Notes: a model not told the origin generated them from the letters alone. A stretch of DNA of 28,955 bases from SZUA-359 sp039809125 (GCA_039809125.1 JBDHUM010000012.1:1-28955), one strand, 5' to 3'; counted from the stretch's first letter, positions 7,105 to 15,670 are shown. Translations and numbers: made by a program.

Positions 7105-8396
7105 AACGAATGCACAACTTGTTTAAATTGCTCACCACGATCATAGAAATTTTTAAACATGTCAAAACTTGCGCATGCAGGACTAAGTAATATGACATCT
7201 CCGGATTGAGCCATTCTACGCGCAGCCAATACTATTTCTGACATAGTTTTCGCATCGCTTTTCACTACGTTGGCTACCTGATTTTTCTGCAGAAGACTAA
7301 ATAATTTCTCACGAATTTCACCGACAATAATAATACCGCGAACATTCGTTTGCTCTTTTAGCACGCGAACAAGCTCACTAAAATCGCTTCCTTTTTCTGT
7401 ACCACCAAGAATAACCACCTCCGGATCCGAAAAGGCTCGTACTGCCGCTATTGTCGCAGATGGAGCCGATGAAAAACTGTCGTTATAATACGAGACGCCG
7501 TCAAGCTTGCGTACAAACTCAATCCGATGTTCTAAACCTTTGAAGCTTTCGAGTCCTTTTTTTATTGCTTTGACTGGCGTGCCCAATTCTAAACAGACGC
7601 TTATCGCTGCCGTGGCATTTTCAATATTGTGCGCACCTGGTAATTGCAGTGTAGCGGTTGGACAAATATTTTGATCTGCTTTAACAAACCAGTCTCCGGT
7701 CGCATATACACTACGAGTTTCACGAAATGAATTATACGCAGCTACCAGCTTGGCCGATGATATTTTGGCTATCTCAGCAGAGATTTCATTGGTTGGGTGA
7801 TAAAAACAAATGTCAATTTCTTTTTGATACCGCACGATATTGCTTTTTGCCGCAACATAATCATCAAAATCGACATGATTATCCAGGTGGTCCGGTTCGA
7901 TCGCTAATATCACAGCAATGTACGGTGATTTCTCGCAATCCCACAACTGAAAACTACTAAGTTCATACACAACAATGTCGTCCGGTTTGATGCGCGGTAA
8001 AATTTCAAGTGCTGGTACGCCAATGTTACCTACTAAATGAACCGTTCGATCATCAGCTTTTAATATTTCGGCGATCAAACTACACGTAGTTCCCTTGCCT
8101 TTCGTACCCGTCACGCCAATAATTGGCGCTGGGCATTTGGCAAAAAATTCGTTGGTGGCCGACCAAATTTTGCCATTTGTTTTTAATTTGTCAGGTCGTA
8201 CACTTGGCGAGCGAACTACTAAGTCAAAGTCACTTAGTTCACTAAACGCTGTCGATCCACAAATAGTACTTACTTCGCCAGTATTGTCATCGAGTCGAGG
8301 GCGCTCATCGACAATGGTTACATCATTACCACGTGACTTCCAGTAGTCATAACTTGCCTTGCCTTCAACACCATATCCGACAATCGCAACTTTCAT
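7101..8396 (-). CDS. murD: UDP-N-acetylmuramoyl-L-alanine--glutamate ligase (MurD; probably MurD2 type)
   Basis: This 431-residue cytoplasmic Mur ligase has an N-terminal Rossmann-like domain (GYGVEGKAS near 7-15), the central ATPase domain with GTKGKGTT at 97-104, and a C-terminal domain ending in LLSPACASFDMFKNFYDRGEQF, whose SPACASFD(M/Q)F portion is diagnostic of MurD. The P-loop reads GTKGKGTT rather than the GTNGKTT usual in MurD. Because the next gene is murL, I infer that the enzyme adds L-Glu (MurD2 activity) rather than D-Glu; the sequence alone does not settle the stereochemistry. It lies 11 bases after the M16 peptidase gene in the secA operon, with a weak AGGG upstream of its ATG. 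It is soluble and ATP-dependent. Confidence 0.92.
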   Translation of the reverse strand: MKVAIVGYGVEGKASYDYWKSRGNDVTIVDERPRLDDNTGEVSTICGSTAFSELSDFDLVVRSPSVRPDKLKTNGKIWSATNEFFAKCPAPIIGVTGTKGKGTTCSLIAEILKADDRTVHLVGNIGVPALEILPRIKPDDIVVYELSSFQLWDCEKSPYIAVILAIEPDHLDNHVDFDDYVAAKSNIVRYQKEIDICFYHPTNEISAEIAKISSAKLVAAYNSFRETRSVYATGDWFVKADQNICPTATLQLPGAHNIENATAAISVCLELGTPVKAIKKGLESFKGLEHRIEFVRKLDGVSYYNDSFSSAPSATIAAVRAFSDPEVVILGGTEKGSDFSELVRVLKEQTNVRGIIIVGEIREKLFSLLQKNQVANVVKSDAKTMSEIVLAARRMAQSGDVILLSPACASFDMFKNFYDRGEQFKQVVHSL

Positions 8397-8407
8397 TTTA
8401 CAAAACC

Positions 8408-9700
8408 CTATTGTCTTTTTAGCTCAAATAGAGCCTGAAGTTTGTCATTCAGTTTCAACAAATCATCTTTTTCACCTGAGCTAACGCCTGCTAGCGCCCA
8501 TGCGTCATGTGCAATAAACTCTCTCGCAGTTGCAATCATTCGTTCCAGTGTGATTCCGCGAATTTCTTCAGGGGCTTTGTCGTACGACCTCACAGCGTCA
8601 TCGCTAAAAAATCTCCCCGAGTAAAAGTTACTAATTTGAGCAACAGTTTGAGCACCCATTTGATGTCTTCCAAGTGCATATGACTTTGCAGCTTCAAGTT
8701 CTTTTTCGGTAATGCGACCATCGCTCACAGCTTTAATTTCTTTGACAATAATGTCAAACAACTTATCTGCCTTGTCACGGTTAACCTCTCCGCCGAAGTC
8801 CCAACTACTATCATGTACCCCTACACTCACTTCGCTAAATACACCATACGCCAAACCTTTTTTGCGTGCGGCGCCATAAATACGCGAATGCATCGTACCG
8901 GTTAATAGATGGTTTAGACACCCCATCGCATCGTCTTCTTCGTCATTAAGTTCACGGGGAAGAATCACCGACCAGCCAAATGTAAGGTTTGATGCTTCTT
9001 TGCGACGAATCAATGCTGGGCCAGCACTTACCAAACTGTCGCGGGGTATTTCAAAACGTGAACCAGATGGTAACTCCCATTGATCAAGCATCTCTTTGAT
9101 TTTGGTCTTACGTCCTTCAAGCCGACCTGCAATCACAAAACGTAGATTGTCGCTGGTATGCGTACGAGCGTGATGCTCCGCAATATCCGCTAATTTAACG
9201 GTTGAAATTGTCTGAAGTCGTTGCCAATAACTATAAATATCTTCGCCTAGAATTTGCTGAATTTTCGGCCAAAGTACGCGATTGTGATTATTGAGATAGC
9301 CTGTTAATTCGCTTTTAACGTTACCTTTTTCGGCACGAAGTTCACTCCCGTTAAAACGTGGCTCACAAATCGCAAGCCGTTGTAACTCCAAAATTCTATC
9401 CCACTCAAAATCAGCACAGTCAGCCACATAACACATCGATAAGTCGCTGGTGTATGCGTTGTGATAAGCACCGTTTTTTGTAAAATCCGCCTCGTATTCA
9501 TGTTCTGATTTATACTGACCATTCGCACCAAATGCCATATGCTCCATAAGATGAGCAGTTTCATAGACCGACTTGTCTCGTACAAAGCGATTTCCGGCTC
9601 TAAACTGAAATTGAAAGCTCATTACGCTAGCACCGGGAATATCAATTAATAAACCTTTGGCTCGATTTTTCAGACGGACTTCGTGAACGGTGTGTTTCAT
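8408..9700 (-). CDS. M16-family zinc metallopeptidase (processing-peptidase-like)
   Basis: The 430-residue protein has the inverted zinc motif HxxEH at 50-54 (HLMEH). The third metal ligand is Glu131, 76 residues further on, the standard spacing for the family (pitrilysin/insulinase, M16B size class). Two M16 half-domains fit the length. No signal peptide or membrane segment is visible, so it appears cytoplasmic. The ATG directly abuts the secA stop codon (TAAATG), so it is co-translated with secA. Some M16B enzymes pair an active with an inactive subunit; no second M16 gene is in the window, so this one may be a homodimer or have a partner elsewhere. Its substrate is unknown; the operon position hints at degrading leftover signal peptides or misrouted precursors, but that is speculation. 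Confidence 0.9.
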   Translation of the reverse strand: MKHTVHEVRLKNRAKGLLIDIPGASVMSFQFQFRAGNRFVRDKSVYETAHLMEHMAFGANGQYKSEHEYEADFTKNGAYHNAYTSDLSMCYVADCADFEWDRILELQRLAICEPRFNGSELRAEKGNVKSELTGYLNNHNRVLWPKIQQILGEDIYSYWQRLQTISTVKLADIAEHHARTHTSDNLRFVIAGRLEGRKTKIKEMLDQWELPSGSRFEIPRDSLVSAGPALIRRKEASNLTFGWSVILPRELNDEEDDAMGCLNHLLTGTMHSRIYGAARKKGLAYGVFSEVSVGVHDSSWDFGGEVNRDKADKLFDIIVKEIKAVSDGRITEKELEAAKSYALGRHQMGAQTVAQISNFYSGRFFSDDAVRSYDKAPEEIRGITLERMIATAREFIAHDAWALAGVSSGEKDDLLKLNDKLQALFELKRQ

Positions 9701-12334
9701 TTACTTTCGGCTCTTTTTACGTCGGCTGCGCTCGGATTTTTTCTTTTTACGAGCCGCGTTTCGTTTTTGGTTCACTTCGCTCTGAGTTTCCGATTTTTTC
9801 ACACTACCCTCAAAATCGTGATCTCGATTCAACTCACCGCCAGTCACTTCATTGACACCGCGCTCAACCGAGTTTTCAGCTAGTTTTGTCAATGATGTAT
9901 CATACTCGTCGTCGGCCGACTGCTTTACGACTGCATCAGTTTTATGTACGTGAAATACTGCTCGTAACACTTCATGGGTCAAAGTAGATTGCAAACTTTC
10001 GAAAAGCTTCTGCGATTCAGACCTATACTCAACTAGCGGGTCACGTTGCCCAACACTTCGCCAGTGAATACCCTCACGCAAGTGTTGCATATTTTCAAGG
10101 TGTTGCATCCACAATGTATCCAGTACTTGTAGATATACTTCACGTTCAACGCCTCGAATCGCCTCTTCACCAAGCTCTTTTTCTTTATCTGCATACAATT
10201 TTTGAACAAGTCCAAGCGCCTCAATCTGTCGCTGCTTATCCTTTTTAATCTGACCAAGTTTATTGATCTTCTTAGCGTCAAGCGGAAAAACCGTTTCAAA
10301 CTCATCGTTAAACTGCGGATTATTTTTGGCCGGCAAGAGCGTTAGTTCACTGATCTTTCGTTCGAGTAAACGTTGGATCTCGGGCTTAATATTACCACCA
10401 TCCAAAATTTTTCGTCGCATTGTATAGACAACTTTTCGATGGCGATTAATCACGTTATCGTATTGAACAACTTGTTTTCGTGTATCGAAATTATAGCCTT
10501 CAACTCTTTTCTGAGCTGCTTCAAGTGTTTTTGATACTGCCTTGTTCTGAATCGGAGTTTTTTCATCAACTCCAAGCCGATCCATCAACCTCGCAATTCG
10601 ATCACCTTGGAAAATACGCATCAAATCATCTTCGGTTGATACATAAAACTGTGTATCTCCAGGATCGCCCTGACGTCCGCTACGACCACGCAGCTGATTA
10701 TCAATTCGTCGGGATTCGTGCCGCTCTGAACCAATGACCACCAACCCACCGAGTTCACGTACACCTTCACCAAGTTTAATGTCCGTACCACGACCCGCAA
10801 TGTTGGTTGCTAGAGTGATCGCCCCTTTTAGGCCTGCATTCTCAATAATTGCAGCTTCGCGTTCGTTGTTCTTTGCATTTAGAATTTCGTATTTCAATTT
10901 TTCTTTATCAAGCCATTTGGCGATCATCTCGTTTTTAGCAATTGAGCCCGATCCCACAAGAACCGGCCGACCAAGCTTATTATATTCTTTAATTGCTTCA
11001 GCTACTGCTTCAAGTTTGCCTTTTTCGGTTTTGTAAATCAAATCTTCATGATCTTTACGAGTAATTGGTTTATTTGGCGGTACCACTACGACGTCGAGCG
11101 AATATATTTGCTGAAACTCTTCAGCTTCAGTAAACGCCGTACCGGTCATGCCAGACAATTTTTTATAAAGACGAAAATAATTCTGAAACGAAATAGTAGC
11201 AAGCGTCATGCTTTCTTGCAGTACATCTACGCCTTCCTTTGCCTCAATTGCTTGGTGTAATCCCTCATTGTAGCGGTTTCCCTGCTTTAGACGACCAGTG
11301 TGTTCGTCAACGATAATTACTTCGCCGGCCTGCGTCACGACATAGTCTTTATCGCGCTTAAACAGTGTTTGGGCACGAAGAGCCTGGTCCATATGATAGA
11401 CGCTACGAACATAGTCCGGTGTGTACAAGTTTTTTATACCCAGCATTTTTTGAACTTTTTCAACACCGGCGTCACTTAGAGCAACACTGCGTCGTTTTTC
11501 ATCCAAAATGTAATCATCAGGCACCAATTTTGCCGCCACTTTTGCAAATTGGTAGTAACTGTCAGGATTTTCTGCCGCAGGTGCACTAATAATTAACGGT
11601 GTTCTCGCTTCGTCAATCAAGATAGAGTCTACCTCGTCTACAATTGCAAAGTTCAACTCACGTTGACGTAATAAATCAGCTTCATTGACCATGTTGTCGC
11701 GCAAATAATCAAATCCAAACTCGTTGTTTGTGCCGTAGGTAATATCGGCCTGATAAGCTTCCTTGCGCGTCACTGGACGAAGCTTGCGCATGCGAGGGTC
11801 GGTGTGAGCTTCATTATCGTATGCTTTATCGTACACAAACGACGCCTCATTTATAACCACCCCGGTTGAAAGCCCCAACGCATCAAATACTTCCCCCATC
11901 CAGCCGGCATCACGCTGTGCTAGGTAATCATTTACGGTCACAACATGCACACCCTTACCTTCAAGAGCATTGAGATAGCTCGCCAATGTCGACATCAAGG
12001 TTTTGCCTTCGCCAGTTTTAAGTTCGGCAACATTACCTTCGTGCAGCACCATTGCACCCATCAACTGAACATCAAAATGGCGCTGACCGAGCGTGCGTGC
12101 ACTCATTTCACGCACCAGAGCGAAAGCTTCAGGCAAAATGTCGTCGAGTGTCGCGCCTTTTTTTTCAAGCATGCTTTTTAGTTCATCGGTTTTTTTGCGC
12201 AGTTCAGGTTTGGTCATTTTTTCGTACGACTGACTTAGTGCATTCACCTCATCAACGCGTTTTTGTAATTTTTTAATAGCCCGTTTTTGCGGGTCACCGA
12301 AAACCTTTGTGAGCGCTGATTGTTTTGAAATCAT
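9701..12334 (-). CDS. secA: Preprotein translocase ATPase SecA
   Basis: This 877-residue motor pushes unfolded preproteins through SecYEG. Walker A KTGEGKT is at 106-112, the DEVDSILIDEARTPL block at 233-246, and the second ATPase half carries NIAGRGTDIKLGEGV and the RGRSGRQGDPG arginine finger region. A segment at about 164-190 is roughly 20 residues longer than the matching E. coli loop before the ADITYGTNNEFGFDYLRD motif. The C-terminus has no Cys-rich zinc/SecB-binding motif; it ends in a very basic Lys/Arg tail. The ATG has AGGGGG upstream and a leader of about 40 bases from a TATACT box. It heads the operon secA-M16-murD-murL. Confidence 0.97.
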   Translation of the reverse strand: MISKQSALTKVFGDPQKRAIKKLQKRVDEVNALSQSYEKMTKPELRKKTDELKSMLEKKGATLDDILPEAFALVREMSARTLGQRHFDVQLMGAMVLHEGNVAELKTGEGKTLMSTLASYLNALEGKGVHVVTVNDYLAQRDAGWMGEVFDALGLSTGVVINEASFVYDKAYDNEAHTDPRMRKLRPVTRKEAYQADITYGTNNEFGFDYLRDNMVNEADLLRQRELNFAIVDEVDSILIDEARTPLIISAPAAENPDSYYQFAKVAAKLVPDDYILDEKRRSVALSDAGVEKVQKMLGIKNLYTPDYVRSVYHMDQALRAQTLFKRDKDYVVTQAGEVIIVDEHTGRLKQGNRYNEGLHQAIEAKEGVDVLQESMTLATISFQNYFRLYKKLSGMTGTAFTEAEEFQQIYSLDVVVVPPNKPITRKDHEDLIYKTEKGKLEAVAEAIKEYNKLGRPVLVGSGSIAKNEMIAKWLDKEKLKYEILNAKNNEREAAIIENAGLKGAITLATNIAGRGTDIKLGEGVRELGGLVVIGSERHESRRIDNQLRGRSGRQGDPGDTQFYVSTEDDLMRIFQGDRIARLMDRLGVDEKTPIQNKAVSKTLEAAQKRVEGYNFDTRKQVVQYDNVINRHRKVVYTMRRKILDGGNIKPEIQRLLERKISELTLLPAKNNPQFNDEFETVFPLDAKKINKLGQIKKDKQRQIEALGLVQKLYADKEKELGEEAIRGVEREVYLQVLDTLWMQHLENMQHLREGIHWRSVGQRDPLVEYRSESQKLFESLQSTLTHEVLRAVFHVHKTDAVVKQSADDEYDTSLTKLAENSVERGVNEVTGGELNRDHDFEGSVKKSETQSEVNQKRNAARKKKKSERSRRKKSRK

Positions 12335-12380
12335 TATGGCTTAACCCCCTGATCTAGAAATTGTCTGAAATACTCACTAT

Positions 12381-12386
12381 AGTATA
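12381..12386 (-). promoter_or_regulatory. -10 box of the secA operon
   Basis: TATACT is followed by a leader of about 40 bases with AGGGGG just before the ATG, so secA is a leadered gene, unlike many neighbours. The best-placed -35 (12404-12409, TTTATC) is weak. Confidence 0.55.
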
Positions 12387-12443
12387 CCCCTTTATTACGA
12401 CAAGATAAAGAGGTAATTTACTAATTTAGACCAGTACCAAGCC

Positions 12444-12824
12444 TTAGGCTTGTTGTTCGCGTGCAAAGCTTCGTTTAAATCGATCCAACACTTTACGTTT
12501 GCTGATATGCGGTATATGATCCGACTTATATTTTCGCAGCTGCGCCGCTAGTTTTGCTTCTACGATATCGGTTGCCGCCAACACATTCAAGGTTGAGTCC
12601 TTGGCCGTAATCATTTTTGATGGCACCTGAACAAGTGCTTCAACTTCGTACTTGTTACCCATCGCGCGATTGACTTCGGCAATTTTTACCTCAGCATGCA
12701 TTGTTTTACGAGCATGCCGCGGGGCAAAACGATCAAGCCGACCGATCTTTTTTTGGATATATTTTTTTGTAGTGTTGTCAGGTGAATAATCACCTGCTCC
12801 GGTTATATCGATGTGCGTGATCAA
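12444..12824 (-). CDS. hpf: Short ribosome hibernation-promoting factor (HPF/RaiA family)
   Basis: The 126-residue protein has the beta-alpha-beta-beta-beta-alpha pattern of the RaiA/HPF family: an opening strand (THIDITGAGDYS), a basic helix (KKYIQKKIGRLDRF), central strands, and the DIVEAKLAAQLRKYKSDH helix. It binds the 30S decoding region in stationary cells and blocks translation. It lacks the C-terminal dimerisation domain of long HPF, and instead has a basic tail. The start is TTG at 12824, set by AAGGAGGG (12829-12836) 4 bases upstream. It is monocistronic by position, with its own extended -10 promoter. No intrinsic terminator is visible after it. Confidence 0.88.
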   Translation of the reverse strand: MITHIDITGAGDYSPDNTTKKYIQKKIGRLDRFAPRHARKTMHAEVKIAEVNRAMGNKYEVEALVQVPSKMITAKDSTLNVLAATDIVEAKLAAQLRKYKSDHIPHISKRKVLDRFKRSFAREQQA

Positions 12825-12828
12825 ATGA

Positions 12829-12865
12829 CCCTCCTTTCGATTACCTTTGTGTCTCTATTATATCA
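12829..12865 (-). promoter_or_regulatory. hpf promoter and ribosome binding site; extended -10 shared with pyrD stop
   Basis: TGATATAAT (12857-12865) is an extended -10 whose TGA is also the stop codon of pyrD (12863-12865). A leader of about 30 bases ends in AAGGAGGG (12829-12836), 4 bases before the TTG start of hpf. The strong Shine-Dalgarno may compensate for the weak start codon. Confidence 0.8.
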
Positions 12866-13990
12866 CGCTTCTGTTCCGATCGCTTGCTTCACATTGCTAT
12901 AACCATCACGCCGCAATAATCGAACAAGCCCCTCATTGATTGCTCCCGGTTCTGATGGACCTTCAAAGATAAGTCCGGTGATCATCGCCACCAAACTAGC
13001 ACCAGCTTTAATTTTTTCATACGCATCCTCGGCCGTAAAAACCCCGCCTACTCCAACAATAACTAGCTTATCGCCATATTGCTTATACGTGCGGCGGACT
13101 AATTCAGTAGATATTGCTTTAGCCGGCGCACCGCTTAGATTACCTTTTACGTCGTCTGGCAGCACATCTTTTAACTCGACTGCACGGCGATCTTTGTGCA
13201 AATTGCCAATCGTTACACCAGCTACTTCATGCTCTGTTATTACGCGCAAGAGTTTATCGAACTCTTCAAATGGTAGGTTAATTGGCATCTTAATAAACAC
13301 TGGTTTCGTGAGATGGTGCATGTCAACCCCCGTAAGCAGCTTCTCTAGTCTCTCGGCTGTCGTAAAGGGTTCACCACCAAATGTATTGGGACAACTGATA
13401 TTAATTTCGAGTAATGTCACCTGCGCTAGTTTATCAAACTCAGTTAAACTTGCGCAGTAGTCCGCCACTGCTGTATCTTCGCTGGCAGTTTCTTTGGTGT
13501 TGGTTTTAGCTACTGAGACGCTAAGCGGAAAATCAACAAACATAGCTTCAGGATAGTCAGCAACACGTCCTACAACCACCTCAATGCCTTCACTTGGCAG
13601 ACCAGCATTCACTACCAACGATTTCGTTTTCGGCAGCCGGTAGTACCATGCACCGTCATTGCCTTTATACGCGCCCCATGTTACCGAACCGCCTGTCATC
13701 CAGCCAAATCCTACCGCTCGAATCATACGTGGCATACTAATTTCCTTATCAAACCCTGCACTGAGACCAATCGGGTTGCGGAATTTTATACCGCCAATCG
13801 TTTGCGACAGCATTTCGTCGTTATAGTAGCTCCAAAGTCGTGGTAATTCACGAATACCGTGAAGTTTTTGAACAAATTTTGTCACCTTCACCATTCCATG
13901 ATGCACGCCGTCTGGTTGATAGCGAAACAGTATTGGTTTCACCACATGAACATACAGCCAGTGTGTAACGGAGCGAATCAGTCGCTTCAT
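12863..13990 (-). CDS. pyrD: Dihydroorotate dehydrogenase, class-2-like with a Cys base
   Basis: The 375-residue flavoprotein oxidises dihydroorotate to orotate in pyrimidine synthesis. Visible family blocks are NPIGLSAGFDKE (72-83), VNAGLPS (127-133), NISCPNTFGG (197-206), IGVGGV-like VIVGVGGVF and GASLVAMITGLIFEGP. It has an N-terminal helical extension of about 60 residues and an AKTNTKET segment (161-168) resembling the class-2 GKNKDT motif, both pointing to the membrane-associated quinone-linked class. However, the catalytic base position carries Cys200 (NISCPN), typical of class 1, instead of the Ser of class 2. It follows serS by 2 bases and ends within the hpf promoter. No other pyr gene is in the window, so it is separated from the rest of its pathway here. 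The enzyme identity is firm; the electron acceptor is uncertain. Confidence 0.9.
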   Translation of the reverse strand: MKRLIRSVTHWLYVHVVKPILFRYQPDGVHHGMVKVTKFVQKLHGIRELPRLWSYYNDEMLSQTIGGIKFRNPIGLSAGFDKEISMPRMIRAVGFGWMTGGSVTWGAYKGNDGAWYYRLPKTKSLVVNAGLPSEGIEVVVGRVADYPEAMFVDFPLSVSVAKTNTKETASEDTAVADYCASLTEFDKLAQVTLLEINISCPNTFGGEPFTTAERLEKLLTGVDMHHLTKPVFIKMPINLPFEEFDKLLRVITEHEVAGVTIGNLHKDRRAVELKDVLPDDVKGNLSGAPAKAISTELVRRTYKQYGDKLVIVGVGGVFTAEDAYEKIKAGASLVAMITGLIFEGPSEPGAINEGLVRLLRRDGYSNVKQAIGTEA

Positions 13991-13992
13991 AC

Positions 13993-15291
13993 TTATAGTT
14001 TGTCTCGATTGCCAAGGTACGATCGTAGCACCTCTGGCACGACCACGTCTCCCTCTGCTGTCTGATTATTTTCAAGAATAGCGATGACAGGGCGCTGGCT
14101 CGTAGCAGTTGCATCGTTAGTACATGCTAATTCAAGCGACCCATCGCTGCGTCGCACACGAGTGTTCGTTCGCCTCGTCTGATACTCACCAATCAAATCG
14201 GCTGTATGGGTTTCGCGATATTGATTTTGACCAGGCAGCCAAACGTCAATATCGATACCATTGGCATTTGGACTACCGATGTCTGCTGTGCATTTTTGTA
14301 CAACGCGGTACGGCAGCCCTAGTCTACTCATCAGATGTTCCTGAATAGCAACCATCAGTTTGTGTTCGTCGAGAGCCGAATCCATAGTACCGAAGGTCTC
14401 CATCTCGAGCTTATTAAATTGATGCATCCGCAAAAAACCTTCCATATCTTTACCGTAGGTACCAGCTTCGCGGCGAAAAGCAGTTGTATAGCCAACATAG
14501 CGAATTGGTAGATCAGCCTCGTCGATAATTTCATTCATGTACATCGGTGCGAGTACGTGCTCTGCACTGGCATTCAGCCATAAATCGTCATCGGCAAGCT
14601 TATAGGTAATTTCTTCCTTGTTGAGGCGTCCGGTCGCATCGTATGTCTCGGTTCGCGCTACAAACGGCGGATCAACAGGTATAAAGGCTGTCGGCTTAAG
14701 CTTAAGCTCGTTGTCTTCAATTAGTTTTTTTATAAGTTCAATATTCGTAAGCTCATTGAGAACAAATGTTTTCACCGCCCACTCGAGCATAAATAAATCA
14801 CCTTTTAAATAGGCGAATCTACTACCGGCTACTTTAGCAGCACGTTCTTTATCGAGCCACCCTTTCGCTTCGGCTATTTCAGCGTGATTTTTTGGTGCAA
14901 AATCAAACTGCGGCGGCTCACCAACCCGCTTGCTTTCGACGTTTTCTTCTTCGGTTGCACCAATCGGCACAAAATCGAGCGCCATATTTGGCACCTTTTT
15001 TAGTAGGCTCGTACATTCTTCCTCGGCACTACGTAGCAAAGCTTCACGCTCGGCGAGTTCTACCTTAATTTGTTTACCTTCATCGACAAGTGCCTGTTCC
15101 GGTTTGCCGCCCTTCATCTGGCCAGCAATCTGATTGCGTCGTTCGCGCAGCTCATCAACTTGCTGTTGAAGTACACGGCGATTATCGTCAAGCGCTAGCA
15201 GTTCTTTAATCGAAATGTTACTGTAGCCCTTGTGGTATGTATTTTGTTGTACTTTTTCAGCATTTTCACGAATAAAACGAATGTCTAACAT
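13993..15291 (-). CDS. serS: Seryl-tRNA synthetase
   Basis: The 432-residue class II synthetase charges tRNA-Ser. The N-terminal antiparallel coiled-coil arm (about 28-105) that grips the long variable arm of tRNA-Ser is clear. It is followed by the catalytic core with motif 2 FRREAGTYGKDMEGFLRMHQF and a motif 3 region near GSLELACTNDATATSQRP. Length is normal for the family. The ATG is 6 bases downstream of an extended -10 (TGATATACT), so the mRNA is probably leaderless. pyrD follows 2 bases after the stop, making a serS-pyrD unit with no obvious functional link. Confidence 0.96.
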   Translation of the reverse strand: MLDIRFIRENAEKVQQNTYHKGYSNISIKELLALDDNRRVLQQQVDELRERRNQIAGQMKGGKPEQALVDEGKQIKVELAEREALLRSAEEECTSLLKKVPNMALDFVPIGATEEENVESKRVGEPPQFDFAPKNHAEIAEAKGWLDKERAAKVAGSRFAYLKGDLFMLEWAVKTFVLNELTNIELIKKLIEDNELKLKPTAFIPVDPPFVARTETYDATGRLNKEEITYKLADDDLWLNASAEHVLAPMYMNEIIDEADLPIRYVGYTTAFRREAGTYGKDMEGFLRMHQFNKLEMETFGTMDSALDEHKLMVAIQEHLMSRLGLPYRVVQKCTADIGSPNANGIDIDVWLPGQNQYRETHTADLIGEYQTRRTNTRVRRSDGSLELACTNDATATSQRPVIAILENNQTAEGDVVVPEVLRSYLGNRDKL

Positions 15292-15297
15292 ACTTTT

Positions 15298-15306
15298 AGT
15301 ATATCA
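15298..15306 (-). promoter_or_regulatory. Extended -10 promoter of serS
   Basis: TGATATACT lies 6 bases from the serS ATG and there is no clear -35. Transcription should start at or next to the start codon. Confidence 0.78.
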
Positions 15307-15353
15307 CTCGCCGTCAAACATCGTGTTCTTGTGCAAAATAAACCCAAGCCGCA

Positions 15354-15623
15354 CTATTTTTTAGCGCGTCTACCCAAAAGTACCCTCAATAATCCACCTT
15401 GACCTGTTTGCGCCGACCGTAAAGTTGCGTCATATTCATCATTCAGGCGTTCCTTTATCGTTCCTGCAACATCTGACGGATCAGCATTGTTTTTTAGTGC
15501 ACCACCATATAGTTTGGCATCTCTACGCGAAATCATACCAAGATTTGCCAGTTCGTCTGGATTTAGCGCTTCTGTACCAACATTGTCGGGTTTTCGCGGT
15601 GAAACTTGATCTATTTTACTCAT
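15354..15623 (-). CDS. Small hypothetical protein, soluble, basic C-terminus
   Basis: I do not recognise this 89-residue protein. It is hydrophilic, with no signal peptide or membrane segment. A Pro/Asn-rich start leads into a helical segment around NPDELANLGMISRRDAKLYGG, another around VAGTIKERLNDEYDATLRSA, and a basic end LLGRRAKK that could bind nucleic acid or ribosomes. The gene is supported by one of the best promoters in the window (TTGACA, 17-base spacer, TAAAAT) whose -10 lies 6 bases before the ATG, so it is probably highly expressed from a leaderless mRNA. It stands alone between the ABC permease gene and serS, and has no terminator that I can see. No function is proposed. Confidence 0.75.
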   Translation of the reverse strand: MSKIDQVSPRKPDNVGTEALNPDELANLGMISRRDAKLYGGALKNNADPSDVAGTIKERLNDEYDATLRSAQTGQGGLLRVLLGRRAKK

Positions 15624-15629
15624 AGTCGT

Positions 15630-15658
15630 ATTTTAGCACAAGCATTTATATTTGTCAA
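15630..15658 (-). promoter_or_regulatory. Near-consensus promoter of the small hypothetical gene
   Basis: TTGACA (15653-15658), a 17-base spacer and TAAAAT (15630-15635) with TGC extension lie on the minus strand. Six bases separate the -10 from the ATG at 15623. The layout is the same as at the CHAP hydrolase promoter. Confidence 0.87.
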
Positions 15659-15670
15659 TACCAGCTTTAT

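Noticed and set aside
12438..12452. Palindrome CAAGCCTAAGGCTTG at the end of hpf as a terminator
   Set aside because: The loop is only three bases (the stop codon) and no T tract follows on the minus strand.
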